From assembly GCA_027460605.1 (NCBI GenBank), contig JAPZAN010000188.1, positions 1 through 5,646 on the forward strand: a stretch of 5,646 bases of DNA, given 5' to 3'. Each line of letters opens with the position of its first letter. Positions within the stretch are counted from its first letter, which is position 1. This stretch comes from Candidatus Methanoperedens sp. Lineage in GTDB: Archaea; Halobacteriota; Methanosarcinia; Methanosarcinales; Methanoperedenaceae. The notes under the pieces were generated by a model. It was not told the origin of the DNA. It did not search any database and saw only the letters and a list, made by a program, of their open reading frames with translations. A program made the translations under genes and the position numbers. Below are positions 1 to 5,646 of the stretch, in pieces.

Positions 1-2
1 AA

Positions 3-674
3 ATCAGAATCCTTGATATGCAAAAAGAGGATAGACCGCGCGAAAGACTGGTAAAGAAAGGACCTGCATCATTGAGCGATTCGGAACTCCTCGCGATAAT
101 CCTGAGGACGGGCTCAAAAAAGGAGAATGTGTTAAACCTGTCTCAAAGGATATTAAACCAGTATAATTTCAAACAACTATCCCGGATTAACCTTACCCAG
201 TTGATGAAGGTGCACGGCATAAAAGAAGGTAAGGCAGCGCAGATTTCAGCCTGTTTTGAGATTGCGCGAAGGCTTGAATCCTGCACTGAAGAGATAAAAC
301 CAAAAATCAACTCGCCTGAAGACGTTTACAGGCTGATATACCCGAGACTGCGTGAACAGAAAAAAGAAATGTTCATCGAGCTCTGCCTTGATACCAAAAA
401 CCAGGTGATAAAAGAGGAGACCATCTCAATCGGTTCCCTGAATGCCAATGTCGTGCACCCGAGGGAGGTGTTTAAAATGGCGCTTGCCGAATCGGCAGCG
501 CATATCATCGTGGCCCATAATCATCCCTCAGGCGACCCAACACCAAGCAGGGAAGATATCGAAATAACCAAAAAATTAGTGGAAACCGGAAGCATCATGG
601 GAATAACTGTCCTTGACCATGTAATTATCGGCGACGGGAGGCATTTTAGCATGAAAGAGGCAGGGCACATCTGA
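3..674 (+). CDS. radC: RadC family JAB1/MPN-domain protein (5' partial)
   Basis: RadC/UPF0758 family. The N-terminal part (about residues 1-85, counting from the ATG at 18) carries the helix-hairpin-helix-like region with the family signature RPRERLVKKGPASLSDSELL. The C-terminal part is a JAMM metalloprotease-like domain with HNHPSGD at residues 167-173 and the SxxD aspartate at 180, so the metal ligands look intact. VLDHVIIGDG near residues 198-207 is also typical. The first ATG is at 18, but it has no Shine-Dalgarno, and the frame stays open to the left edge. Codons 3-17 read IRILD, which resembles the IRIxDLP segment that precedes ERPRER in archaeal relatives. I therefore infer that the real start lies a few codons outside the window. 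Despite the name, a DNA-repair role for RadC is poorly supported; its biochemical function is unknown. It is followed 13 bp later by mobA, so it probably heads or belongs to that operon. Confidence 0.9.
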   Translation: MRILDMQKEDRPRERLVKKGPASLSDSELLAIILRTGSKKENVLNLSQRILNQYNFKQLSRINLTQLMKVHGIKEGKAAQISACFEIARRLESCTEEIKPKINSPEDVYRLIYPRLREQKKEMFIELCLDTKNQVIKEETISIGSLNANVVHPREVFKMALAESAAHIIVAHNHPSGDPTPSREDIEITKKLVETGSIMGITVLDHVIIGDGRHFSMKEAGHI

Positions 675-678
675 TTTT

Positions 679-684
679 GGAGTG
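679..684 (+). promoter_or_regulatory. Shine-Dalgarno site that sets the mobA start
   Basis: GGAG at 679-682, continuing as TGATC, matches the archaeal anti-SD complement GGAGGTGATC with one G missing. It ends 5 nt before the ATG at 688. The in-frame GTG at 682 lies inside this site and has no SD of its own, so ATG 688 is the better start. Confidence 0.6.
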
Positions 685-687
685 ATC

Positions 688-1299
688 ATGTCTTATTCTG
701 CGCTCATCCTTGCAGGTGGGAGGGGAAGCCGCCTGGGTTATCGGGAAAAAGCACTTATGGATATTAATGGCAAACCTCTTCTGACTTATGTTATTGAAAG
801 CCTAAATAAAGTGGTCGATAACATTATTATTTCTGTTCGTGATAAGGCGCAGGGCGAATTGCTGGAATCCCGCTTTCCAGGATTTGCTTTTGCATACGAT
901 ATGCATAAAAACACGGGACCGCTTGCCGGCATACTTTCGGGGCTTCTTGTCTGCAGGGATGAATTCTGCTTTATTGCGGCCTGTGACATGCCTTTCATAA
1001 ATGATAAAGTAGTCAAGATGCTTTTTCAAAAAAGTGAATTTCACGATGCGGCAATCCCGAAATGGGAGGATGGTTTTCTTGAGCCTTTGCATGCTGTTTA
1101 CAGGTGTAAGTCAATGATACATGAGACGAGAAAAGCAATCGAACATGGTGAAACCATTATTCTTGCTCCTGTTTTCAAATTAAAAGTCAATTACGTGGGA
1201 ATCGAGGAGATTAAGAAAGTTGACCCTGATTTAAAAACGTTTATGAATATCAATACACCTGAAGATATGCAGAAGATAATCAAAAATACAAAATTTTAA
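688..1299 (+). CDS. mobA: Molybdenum cofactor guanylyltransferase MobA
   Basis: Transfers GMP from GTP to Mo-molybdopterin to make the guanine dinucleotide form of the cofactor, in the cytoplasm. It has 203 residues, normal for the family. The nucleotide-binding signature LAGGRGSRLG is at residues 8-17, with the conserved Lys of KAL at 21. GPLAGI is at 77-82, the metal-binding DMP at 100-102, EPLHAVY at 132-138, and the closing motif FMNINTPED at 185-193. All the expected elements of the NTP-transferase (GT-A-like) fold are visible in order. The start is ATG 688, preceded by a strong SD; a GTG at 682 would add two residues but overlaps that SD. It sits 13 bp after radC and 10 bp before fdhD. 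MobA and the related NTP-transferases MocA (CTP) and CofC are similar, but the co-encoded MobB and FdhD favour the guanylyl role. Confidence 0.88.
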   Translation: MSYSALILAGGRGSRLGYREKALMDINGKPLLTYVIESLNKVVDNIIISVRDKAQGELLESRFPGFAFAYDMHKNTGPLAGILSGLLVCRDEFCFIAACDMPFINDKVVKMLFQKSEFHDAAIPKWEDGFLEPLHAVYRCKSMIHETRKAIEHGETIILAPVFKLKVNYVGIEEIKKVDPDLKTFMNINTPEDMQKIIKNTKF

Positions 1300-1309
1300 C
1301 CATTTTAAT

Positions 1310-2053
1310 ATGTATTCTAAAAAATATCATGCACTGGAACTAACCAGCGATTCATCACATGAAAAAAATTATGTGGTGGCTGTAGAAGATACGATTGAGC
1401 TGTTTGTAAACGATGTCCAGATTGCAGCAATACTTGCCACCCCTGAAATGCAAAAAGAGCTTGCTTATGGTTATCTTATCTGCGAGGGGATTGTGAAAAC
1501 TTCGGATGATATTCAGGGCATCCGCATCGATGGGAACACGATACATATCGAGGTAGAACCCACAGAACATCTTGAACTCTGGCGCGAATTGCGCTCCTCC
1601 GGATGCGTGGGTATCAGATGGGAAGAAAACGAATCGGTATCGGTAAACTCGGATGCGATTTTCAGCCCTGAGATTATTAAAAAAAGCCTTGCGTTCCTTG
1701 AGTCGGAAGTATATACAAGTACGCGCGGTACGCATGCGGCATGCCTTGTAAATGCCGGGGGCGAATGCGTGGCAAAAGCGATAGACGTTGGAAGACATAA
1801 TGCTTTTGATAAGGTTGTGGGGCACGCCTATCTTGAAGGAATTGATGTAAGCCGGCATTTCATTTTATCTACGGGACGACAATCAGCCGGCATGGTATTG
1901 AAAGCCGCCCGCGCCGGAATACCTCTTGTAGCAACGAAAACCGCGCCGCTTAATACCGGTATTGATGCCGCCCAAAGGACAGGGATTTGCCTTGTTTGTT
2001 TTGTATCGCATGATAAAATGTCTGTCTTTGCGCATCCGGAGAGGCTCAAGTGA
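1310..2053 (+). CDS. fdhD: FdhD-type sulfurtransferase for formate dehydrogenase-like Mo/W enzymes
   Basis: FdhD carries sulfur from a cysteine desulfurase to the bis-MGD cofactor, giving the terminal sulfido ligand needed by formate dehydrogenases. In an archaeon the client may be a formate dehydrogenase or a related Mo/W enzyme such as formylmethanofuran dehydrogenase (inference). The protein has 247 residues. Family motifs seen: TRGTHAA at 138-144, DVGRHNAFDK at 159-168 (the near-invariant EDVGRHNAxDK, with Ile-Asp in place of Glu-Asp), STGRQSAGMV at 187-196, and the TAPLNTGIDAA segment from 211. The sulfur loop reads SGCVG at 97-101, with a single Cys (C99) instead of CxxC. A CLVC at 227-230 is present but falls in a hydrophobic strand away from that loop. 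No Shine-Dalgarno is visible before the ATG, which lies in an AT-rich 10-bp gap, so initiation may depend on coupling to mobA. The end overlaps the mobB start by 4 bp. Confidence 0.88.
   Translation: MYSKKYHALELTSDSSHEKNYVVAVEDTIELFVNDVQIAAILATPEMQKELAYGYLICEGIVKTSDDIQGIRIDGNTIHIEVEPTEHLELWRELRSSGCVGIRWEENESVSVNSDAIFSPEIIKKSLAFLESEVYTSTRGTHAACLVNAGGECVAKAIDVGRHNAFDKVVGHAYLEGIDVSRHFILSTGRQSAGMVLKAARAGIPLVATKTAPLNTGIDAAQRTGICLVCFVSHDKMSVFAHPERLK
2038..2044 (+). promoter_or_regulatory. Shine-Dalgarno site for the mobB GTG start
   Basis: The purine run GGAGAGG lies inside the last codons of fdhD and ends 5 nt before the GTG at 2050. Together with the GTGA stop/start overlap it supports GTG 2050 as the start and translational coupling to fdhD. 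Confidence 0.5.
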
Positions 2054-2526
2054 TTCCTGTCATTTGTATTGTGGGGAAAAGCAAAAGCGAAAAAACGAAA
2101 TTGATGGAAGTATTGATAAAAGAACTGAAGAACCTCGGTCTTCGAGTCGGCGCTATAAAATATCATAAACATGGCGATTTTGAAATGGATATCGAAGGTA
2201 AAGACAGCTGGAAATATGCAAAAGCAGGCGCAGATACGGTTGCTGTGTCCTCATCGCTGAAATTTGCATTAATTAAAAAGGTTGAAAAAGGAATGGAAAT
2301 TGATGAGATTTGTGATAAATATTTTTCTGATATCGATATTGTCCTCGCCGATGGTTTCACATTATCCGATAAGCCCCGCATCATTGTTGCGGATAGTGAT
2401 GAGGAGGCTTCTATTTTCAAAAGGGGCTGCCCTTTGATAGCGATTGTGGGTAAATCCGGGCTTCATGACATAGAACCGATAGTGAATAAAATAATTGGGT
2501 TTCTGGATAGTTCAAATATTAGCTAA
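2050..2526 (+). CDS. mobB: Molybdopterin-guanine dinucleotide biosynthesis protein MobB (altered P-loop)
   Basis: MobB is a P-loop GTP-binding accessory that assists MobA. In E. coli it is dispensable. The protein has 158 residues, close to the usual length. Recognisable features: N-terminal beta strand and P-loop at residues 3-16, KYHKHGDFEMD around 38-47, the DSWKYAKAGAD segment at 52-62 (family DSxRxxxAGA), and DIVLADGF at 96-103 (family LVEGF). The P-loop reads GKSKSEKT at 9-16: the glycine just before the Lys-Thr of GxxxxGK[ST] is Glu, and LADGF carries Asp for the usual Glu. Both changes are unusual, so GTP binding may be altered. Start GTG 2050 overlaps the fdhD stop in GTGA. The stop overlaps the convergent DUF429 gene by 4 bp, leaving no room for an intergenic terminator. 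Confidence 0.82.
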   Translation: MIPVICIVGKSKSEKTKLMEVLIKELKNLGLRVGAIKYHKHGDFEMDIEGKDSWKYAKAGADTVAVSSSLKFALIKKVEKGMEIDEICDKYFSDIDIVLADGFTLSDKPRIIVADSDEEASIFKRGCPLIAIVGKSGLHDIEPIVNKIIGFLDSSNIS

Positions 2527-3182
2527 TATTCATTTATCGTATGGTTGAGCCGTTTCATTGGCACGTAGATTACGCCGTCCTCGCCATCAATTTTAGAAGC
2601 AATTCCATTACCTTCGCAGTAGGCGACATATGCTGAAAGTATAGCATCCAGTTCGTCATCAAACAAAAGCCTGTCACTCGTAATTTCATCCAGCCCGGCT
2701 ATAAAACCTGAAAGTGCATCCTGTATTACCTTTCTGCCTTCCTTTGATTTTTTCTTCTCATCGATGCCAATATGGAGGATTTTCCTTGCTGCATAGGGAT
2801 AAACTTCTATTACCCTTGCATCAAGTTCGGCTTCGGCCCATTTCTTAAGTTCAATCCCCTTATCCACCCATCTGCTTACCCATTGCGCGCCTGAGGGATA
2901 GCACGGGATTCCGTGTTTGCGAAGCCGCCTTTCGCATTCCCTCATCGTTCCGTGCTCCGGTCTTGAGAGAGGCGCATCGATACCGATAATCCTTGAACCT
3001 GAATTTTCAGATAAACCGGTTAAGTAATCGCGGATTTTTTTATCGTCTGATACTGTATGCTCAGGTAGAGCTTCTATCAGGGGTTTGCCGTTTTTTTCAA
3101 TAAGGTAAGCAAGACCGGTGCTTTTGCGGAGCATGCTTGTTCCAAGGTCAACGCCTATGAATACTGTTCTACTGTTGCTCAT
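2523..3182 (-). CDS. DUF429 family protein, predicted RNase H-fold nuclease
   Basis: DUF429 proteins are conserved in archaea and bacteria and are predicted, not shown, to be RNase H-fold nucleases. The protein has 219 residues. Visible signatures: GVDLGTS at 10-16 (acidic D12 on strand 1), GIDAPLS at 67-73 (D69), RECERRLRKHGIPCYPS at 81-97 (a hallmark of the family), VIEVYPYAARK at 124-134 (E126), DDELDAILSAYVAY at 175-188 (D179) and VIYVP at 204-208. The acidic residues sit where a two-metal active site could form, so it is probably not a dead copy. The start ATG at 3182 has only a weak purine-rich lead. It lies 27 bp downstream of the DUF4143 ATPase on the same strand, so they may share a transcript. 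GC content is high here, like radC and fdhD and unlike the ATPase. Its biological role is unknown. Confidence 0.75.
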   Translation of the reverse strand: MSNSRTVFIGVDLGTSMLRKSTGLAYLIEKNGKPLIEALPEHTVSDDKKIRDYLTGLSENSGSRIIGIDAPLSRPEHGTMRECERRLRKHGIPCYPSGAQWVSRWVDKGIELKKWAEAELDARVIEVYPYAARKILHIGIDEKKKSKEGRKVIQDALSGFIAGLDEITSDRLLFDDELDAILSAYVAYCEGNGIASKIDGEDGVIYVPMKRLNHTINEY

Positions 3183-3209
3183 GGTTTTTCCATAAACATT
3201 CCCATTTCC

Positions 3210-4529
3210 TTAATATTGATTTGCAAGTAAAAACAGCCAGATAGGCATCATCCGTATCTCTTTTCCCTCTGATTCGATGCTATCTAAACTATTTTTAGTA
3301 ACAACTATTCCATTTTTACAATTGTATTTATCCATGAATGAGAACAAACCTTTTAGCTCTTTTTTATCAACCCTGGACTTGAATTTTACTTCGATAGGCA
3401 GCAGGGTTTTATTTTTCAGGATGACGATATCAACTTCATTCCCTTTTATATCCTTCCAATAAAAAACATCCTCCCAAATATGCTTCTTGCAGTGGTTGAA
3501 TACAAGGGTTTCCGCTATTAACCCCTCTTCTGTGTCTTCAAGGTGGAAGAAAGCATGGTCGGAGGCATAAATTTTGAAGTTTTTTTCAGATATTTTTATT
3601 CTGCTTCCTGAGTAGTACTGGCTTTTCTCTATGAGGAAAGAATTGTCAAGATATTCTATATATGTTTTTATCGTTTCAAATTTTGTATTTAGGGAATTAG
3701 CGAGTTTTGCGTAATTTACGATGTTCCCGGACTCTTTCACAAACGAATAGAAAAGACCTTCGAGCGCATCTATTCTTTTTACTTCAAATAAATTCACTAT
3801 GTCCCTATAAAACACTAAATCAATCCACGTTTTAAGAGTATTTTTTAACCCTTCTTTTGTGAGTGAATATGTTTCAGGAAAGCCGCCAAGCTCCATGTAT
3901 CTATCAAATAACAGTATTATTTTTTCAGTTTGCAGGGGGGGTTTCAGGTCTCCAAGAGGCATATTTCCAATTTCCATGCCGTTATGTCTCAAAAATTCCC
4001 TGAAAGAAAAGGGATGTATCCTGTGAATCCTTATCCTTCCAATCAGGCTCTCACCGCTTCCTTTCAATATGTTCATGCTCGAAGAACCCGATACAAAGAA
4101 TTTTATATTCCAGTCTTTATCAAAAATGGATTTCACTTCTTCGCCCCACTCTTTGATTTTCTGTACCTCGTCCAGAAATATAAAAACCTTATCGGTAAGT
4201 TCATTCGGGACTTCCTGGATTATGTTCCTGCTGTAGATAGTTACAATGCGCCTGATTATGGATTCTTCTTTTTTCATGGCATCAAAAGAAAAGTAGAGTA
4301 TTCTTTTTGGAGCAATTCCATTTTCTAAAAGGTGCTGGATTGCCTGTTTCATCAATATTGTTTTTCCAACCCGCCTTAAACCCACAAAACAGGTGACTTC
4401 TTTTTTGCCAATATCTTCGAGAACCTCGCTCCATACATCTCTCGTGGTGGTTTTTTCTTTCAATGGCGCTCCGGCAGTCCACCACGGATTCTGAGAGATG
4501 ATTTCGTTTAAGAGTTCGAGGTCTTCCAT
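3210..4529 (-). CDS. AAA family ATPase with C-terminal DUF4143 domain
   Basis: Belongs to the large AAA ATPase/DUF4143 family (COG1373 type), common in archaea and of unknown function. The protein has 439 residues, within the usual 380-450. Walker A is GLRRVGKT at 50-57, Walker B is FIFLDEVQ at 116-123, and the sensor-like VSGSSS is at 146-151, followed by a HPFSFREF segment at 172-179 and YMELGGFPE at 211-219, both typical. A winged-helix-like stretch lies around 255-300. The C-terminal DUF4143 part contains GNEVDIVI at 363-370 and PIEVKFK at 378-384. This pattern, Asp then E-x-K, is seen in PD-(D/E)XK-like folds, and E380 and K382 are present. ATP hydrolysis is therefore predicted from sequence; nuclease activity is only inference. 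Such genes often occur as mobile single-gene accessory insertions. No Shine-Dalgarno precedes the ATG at 4529. The gene is AT-rich compared with DUF429 next to it. Confidence 0.85.
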   Translation of the reverse strand: MEDLELLNEIISQNPWWTAGAPLKEKTTTRDVWSEVLEDIGKKEVTCFVGLRRVGKTILMKQAIQHLLENGIAPKRILYFSFDAMKKEESIIRRIVTIYSRNIIQEVPNELTDKVFIFLDEVQKIKEWGEEVKSIFDKDWNIKFFVSGSSSMNILKGSGESLIGRIRIHRIHPFSFREFLRHNGMEIGNMPLGDLKPPLQTEKIILLFDRYMELGGFPETYSLTKEGLKNTLKTWIDLVFYRDIVNLFEVKRIDALEGLFYSFVKESGNIVNYAKLANSLNTKFETIKTYIEYLDNSFLIEKSQYYSGSRIKISEKNFKIYASDHAFFHLEDTEEGLIAETLVFNHCKKHIWEDVFYWKDIKGNEVDIVILKNKTLLPIEVKFKSRVDKKELKGLFSFMDKYNCKNGIVVTKNSLDSIESEGKEIRMMPIWLFLLANQY

Positions 4530-4551
4530 GCTGAGATATGGGCTTTCAAGG

Positions 4552-4561
4552 AATAAATAGT
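4552..4561 (-). promoter_or_regulatory. Possible archaeal TATA element for the DUF4143 ATPase gene
   Basis: On the minus strand this reads CTATTTATTC, an AT-rich element 23-32 nt upstream of the ATG at 4529. Archaeal TATA boxes centre about 26 nt before the transcription start, so the spacing would give a transcript starting at or near the ATG. That fits the lack of an SD. The match to a consensus TATA box is only partial. The rest of the gap 4562-4739 shows no convincing gene, hairpin terminator or repeat. Confidence 0.3.
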
Positions 4562-4739
4562 TACCGAAATGTTCCAGGCGATGGAATGTTTACTCTTAAA
4601 TTTGATGCTAATGGTGGAAGATAACTGAGATCGATGTAGATTCGTTGATTACAACGCTATTCCTAGATAATCATACAAAAGGAATCAATCTTTCAATTTT
4701 TTCTTTTCACTACAAGAAAATGTTTTATAATTAGATTCA

Positions 4740-5537
4740 TTATATATTGTTGGATACATTAATTCCTGGAAGCAGTAAGTCTACATCTTCTATTTTAATA
4801 CCATATTTTTCTAATCGTGGATAGAAATCGAATGAATCAGCATTAACTTTTGTATCGTTCTCTTCAAAATATAGTATGTTTGGTTTTATTGGGAAGCGAT
4901 GTATGGAAATGACCACATTATTAATAAAAGTCAATAATGGATTTTCTTTCTTGTGCCAAATAGTAAAAAGAGGATCTGATTGCGAGCCTCTTGACTGAAC
5001 TCCAAAACAACCATGCACTCCTGCATATATCGCATGAATATGGGCTTCAGCTGTGCCGCTATCCTTTAATATCTTTTGGAAACGTTTTGCAAATGTGATA
5101 TCTTTTTTCCACGGGACTTCAGCAGCAAACATGAAACATCTTGGTGTAATAATATCTGTTTCGTATACTGGGGCGTGAGTAATGGAACCGGTAGATAGCC
5201 AATAATATCTATGTTTCATCAATCTTAATTTTGTCAATTTACTGACGTCTTCTTTCAATTTTTTATCATTGAGATAAGATGTGATTTCAATGGCACCTAC
5301 AACACATTCTAACGGAAATACAAAGAATGAATCTATTTTCGATAGAGGTCCACAAATATCTGGCCGATAAATTACCAGATCATACAATGTACCCAAAGAT
5401 TCAGGATTATCTCCACAAACGATATGTCCTGGATGGATTTTACATCCTTTTGGGATTTGATCCTCTAATAGTCTCTTAACGAAAGTTTCAATAGGCTCAC
5501 CTATTGCACTAGTATAACGATTCCAAATTAGTATCAC
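4740..5537 (-). CDS. DUF6602-like protein, PD-(D/E)XK nuclease-like with altered active site
   Basis: I recognise the layout of DUF6602 proteins but not a gene with known function. Of 265 residues, the N-terminal half holds the pattern GEPIETFVKRLLEDQIP at 13-29, a G-x-I strand near 37-41, LYDLVIY at 51-57 (D53), then VFPLECVVGAIEITSYL at 73-89. In DUF6602 relatives the last stretch reads like FPxESVxxxIEVKSxL, in which E and K belong to a PD-(D/E)XK-type site. Here E84 is kept but the Lys position is Thr86, so hydrolytic activity is doubtful. The C-terminal half (about 110-265) has no motif I know. No signal peptide or membrane segment is seen. The start is GTG 5537: a stop lies three codons upstream in frame, and the GTG overlaps the previous gene's stop (GTGA), suggesting translational coupling. 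The gene is AT-rich. The family call is moderately sure, its role unknown. Confidence 0.6.
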   Translation of the reverse strand: MILIWNRYTSAIGEPIETFVKRLLEDQIPKGCKIHPGHIVCGDNPESLGTLYDLVIYRPDICGPLSKIDSFFVFPLECVVGAIEITSYLNDKKLKEDVSKLTKLRLMKHRYYWLSTGSITHAPVYETDIITPRCFMFAAEVPWKKDITFAKRFQKILKDSGTAEAHIHAIYAGVHGCFGVQSRGSQSDPLFTIWHKKENPLLTFINNVVISIHRFPIKPNILYFEENDTKVNADSFDFYPRLEKYGIKIEDVDLLLPGINVSNNI

Positions 5538-5646
5538 AATGATTCAATCCCGCCAGGCATATCATCCATTTTGTATTTCCATTTGAAAATTACTGGCATT
5601 TCATTCAGGTCATCAAAATACTGACAAATACGTTCGATTAGTTCTT
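5534..5646 (-). CDS. C-terminal end of an unidentified upstream gene (partial)
   Basis: A minus-strand frame enters from the right edge and is open for 36 codons (5644 to 5537) before the TGA at 5534-5536. The peptide begins ELIERICQYF and ends MDDMPGGIESL. Both other minus-strand frames contain stops in this stretch. The TGA overlaps the GTG start of the DUF6602-like gene by 4 bp. That arrangement is typical of real co-translated gene pairs and is the main reason to believe the frame. The fragment is rich in acidic and aromatic residues, and I do not recognise a family. Alternatively, it could be the N-terminal part of the same protein separated by a frameshift, because the downstream start is abrupt. 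Confidence 0.5.
   Translation of the reverse strand, partial: ELIERICQYFDDLNEMPVIFKWKYKMDDMPGGIESL

Noticed and set aside
1355..1858. A 167-codon minus-strand open frame inside fdhD
   Set aside because: It lies wholly antisense to a well-supported fdhD and its peptide has no recognisable domain, so it is a shadow of the real gene.
3930..4328. A 132-codon plus-strand open frame inside the DUF4143 ATPase gene
   Set aside because: It is antisense to the Walker-motif region of a clear gene and shows no family motif of its own.
3193..4592. A 10-bp inverted repeat (TAAACATTCC at 3193-3202 and its complement at 4583-4592) flanking the ATPase gene
   Set aside because: The match stops at exactly 10 bp on both sides, and several 10-bp matches are expected by chance in a window of this size. 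There is no transposase and no target duplication.
4538..4624. A 28-codon plus-strand ORF in the gap (begins MGFQGINSYR, ends KFDANGGR)
   Set aside because: The peptide looks somewhat protein-like, but it is very short, has no convincing SD and overlaps the likely promoter of the ATPase gene. It could be a remnant of an older gene; there is not enough to call one.
4680..4739. T-rich stretch that could be a terminator
   Set aside because: The T runs are on the plus strand, where no gene ends. On the minus strand, downstream of the DUF6602-like stop, the transcript would be A-rich and no stem-loop is seen.
2523..5646. A complete defence system made of DUF429, the DUF4143 ATPase and the DUF6602-like protein
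   Set aside because: The ATPase is separated from the DUF6602-like gene by 210 bp with its own possible promoter, and I know of no described system with this combination. The set is only a neighbourhood of predicted nuclease-like genes.

Overview
The window looks archaeal, probably from a euryarchaeon of the Methanosarcinales type. This is an inference from protein style: a RadC with the short N-terminus seen in methanogens, a MobA/FdhD/MobB set, an archaeal-type DUF4143 ATPase and an archaeal-type DUF429 protein. The Shine-Dalgarno sequence GGAG-TGATC before mobA pairs well with the usual archaeal 16S 3' end. No rRNA, tRNA or other taxonomic marker is present, so the assignment stays tentative.

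Left half (1-2526, + strand): four tightly packed genes, radC - mobA - fdhD - mobB. The gaps are 13 and 10 bp, followed by a 4-bp GTGA overlap, so they are very likely one operon. The last three serve molybdopterin-dinucleotide enzymes. MobA attaches GMP to molybdopterin, MobB is a GTP-binding accessory, and FdhD passes sulfur to the Mo/W of formate-dehydrogenase-type enzymes. radC is cut by the left edge: its reading frame continues past base 1 with codons that resemble the family's N-terminus. Two departures from the family norm stand out. MobB has Glu where the Walker A glycine should be, and FdhD has one Cys instead of a CxxC pair in its sulfur-transfer loop.

Right half (2523-5646, - strand): the mobB end meets a convergent DUF429 gene (predicted RNase H-fold nuclease) with a 4-bp overlap of the stop codons. 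Upstream of it, 27 bp away, is a DUF4143 AAA ATPase with intact Walker motifs and a nuclease-like C-terminus. A 210-bp non-coding gap (4530-4739) holds a possible TATA element for the ATPase. Beyond it lies a protein resembling DUF6602 (PD-(D/E)XK-like), whose usual catalytic Lys is Thr. Its GTG start overlaps by 4 bp (GTGA) the stop of another gene that runs off the right edge, leaving only its last 36 codons visible.

The left side is housekeeping cofactor maturation. The right side from about 3200 onward is more AT-rich and accessory in character. I do not see a CRISPR array, an insertion sequence or a complete known defence system. The most open question is the truncated two-gene unit at the right edge.
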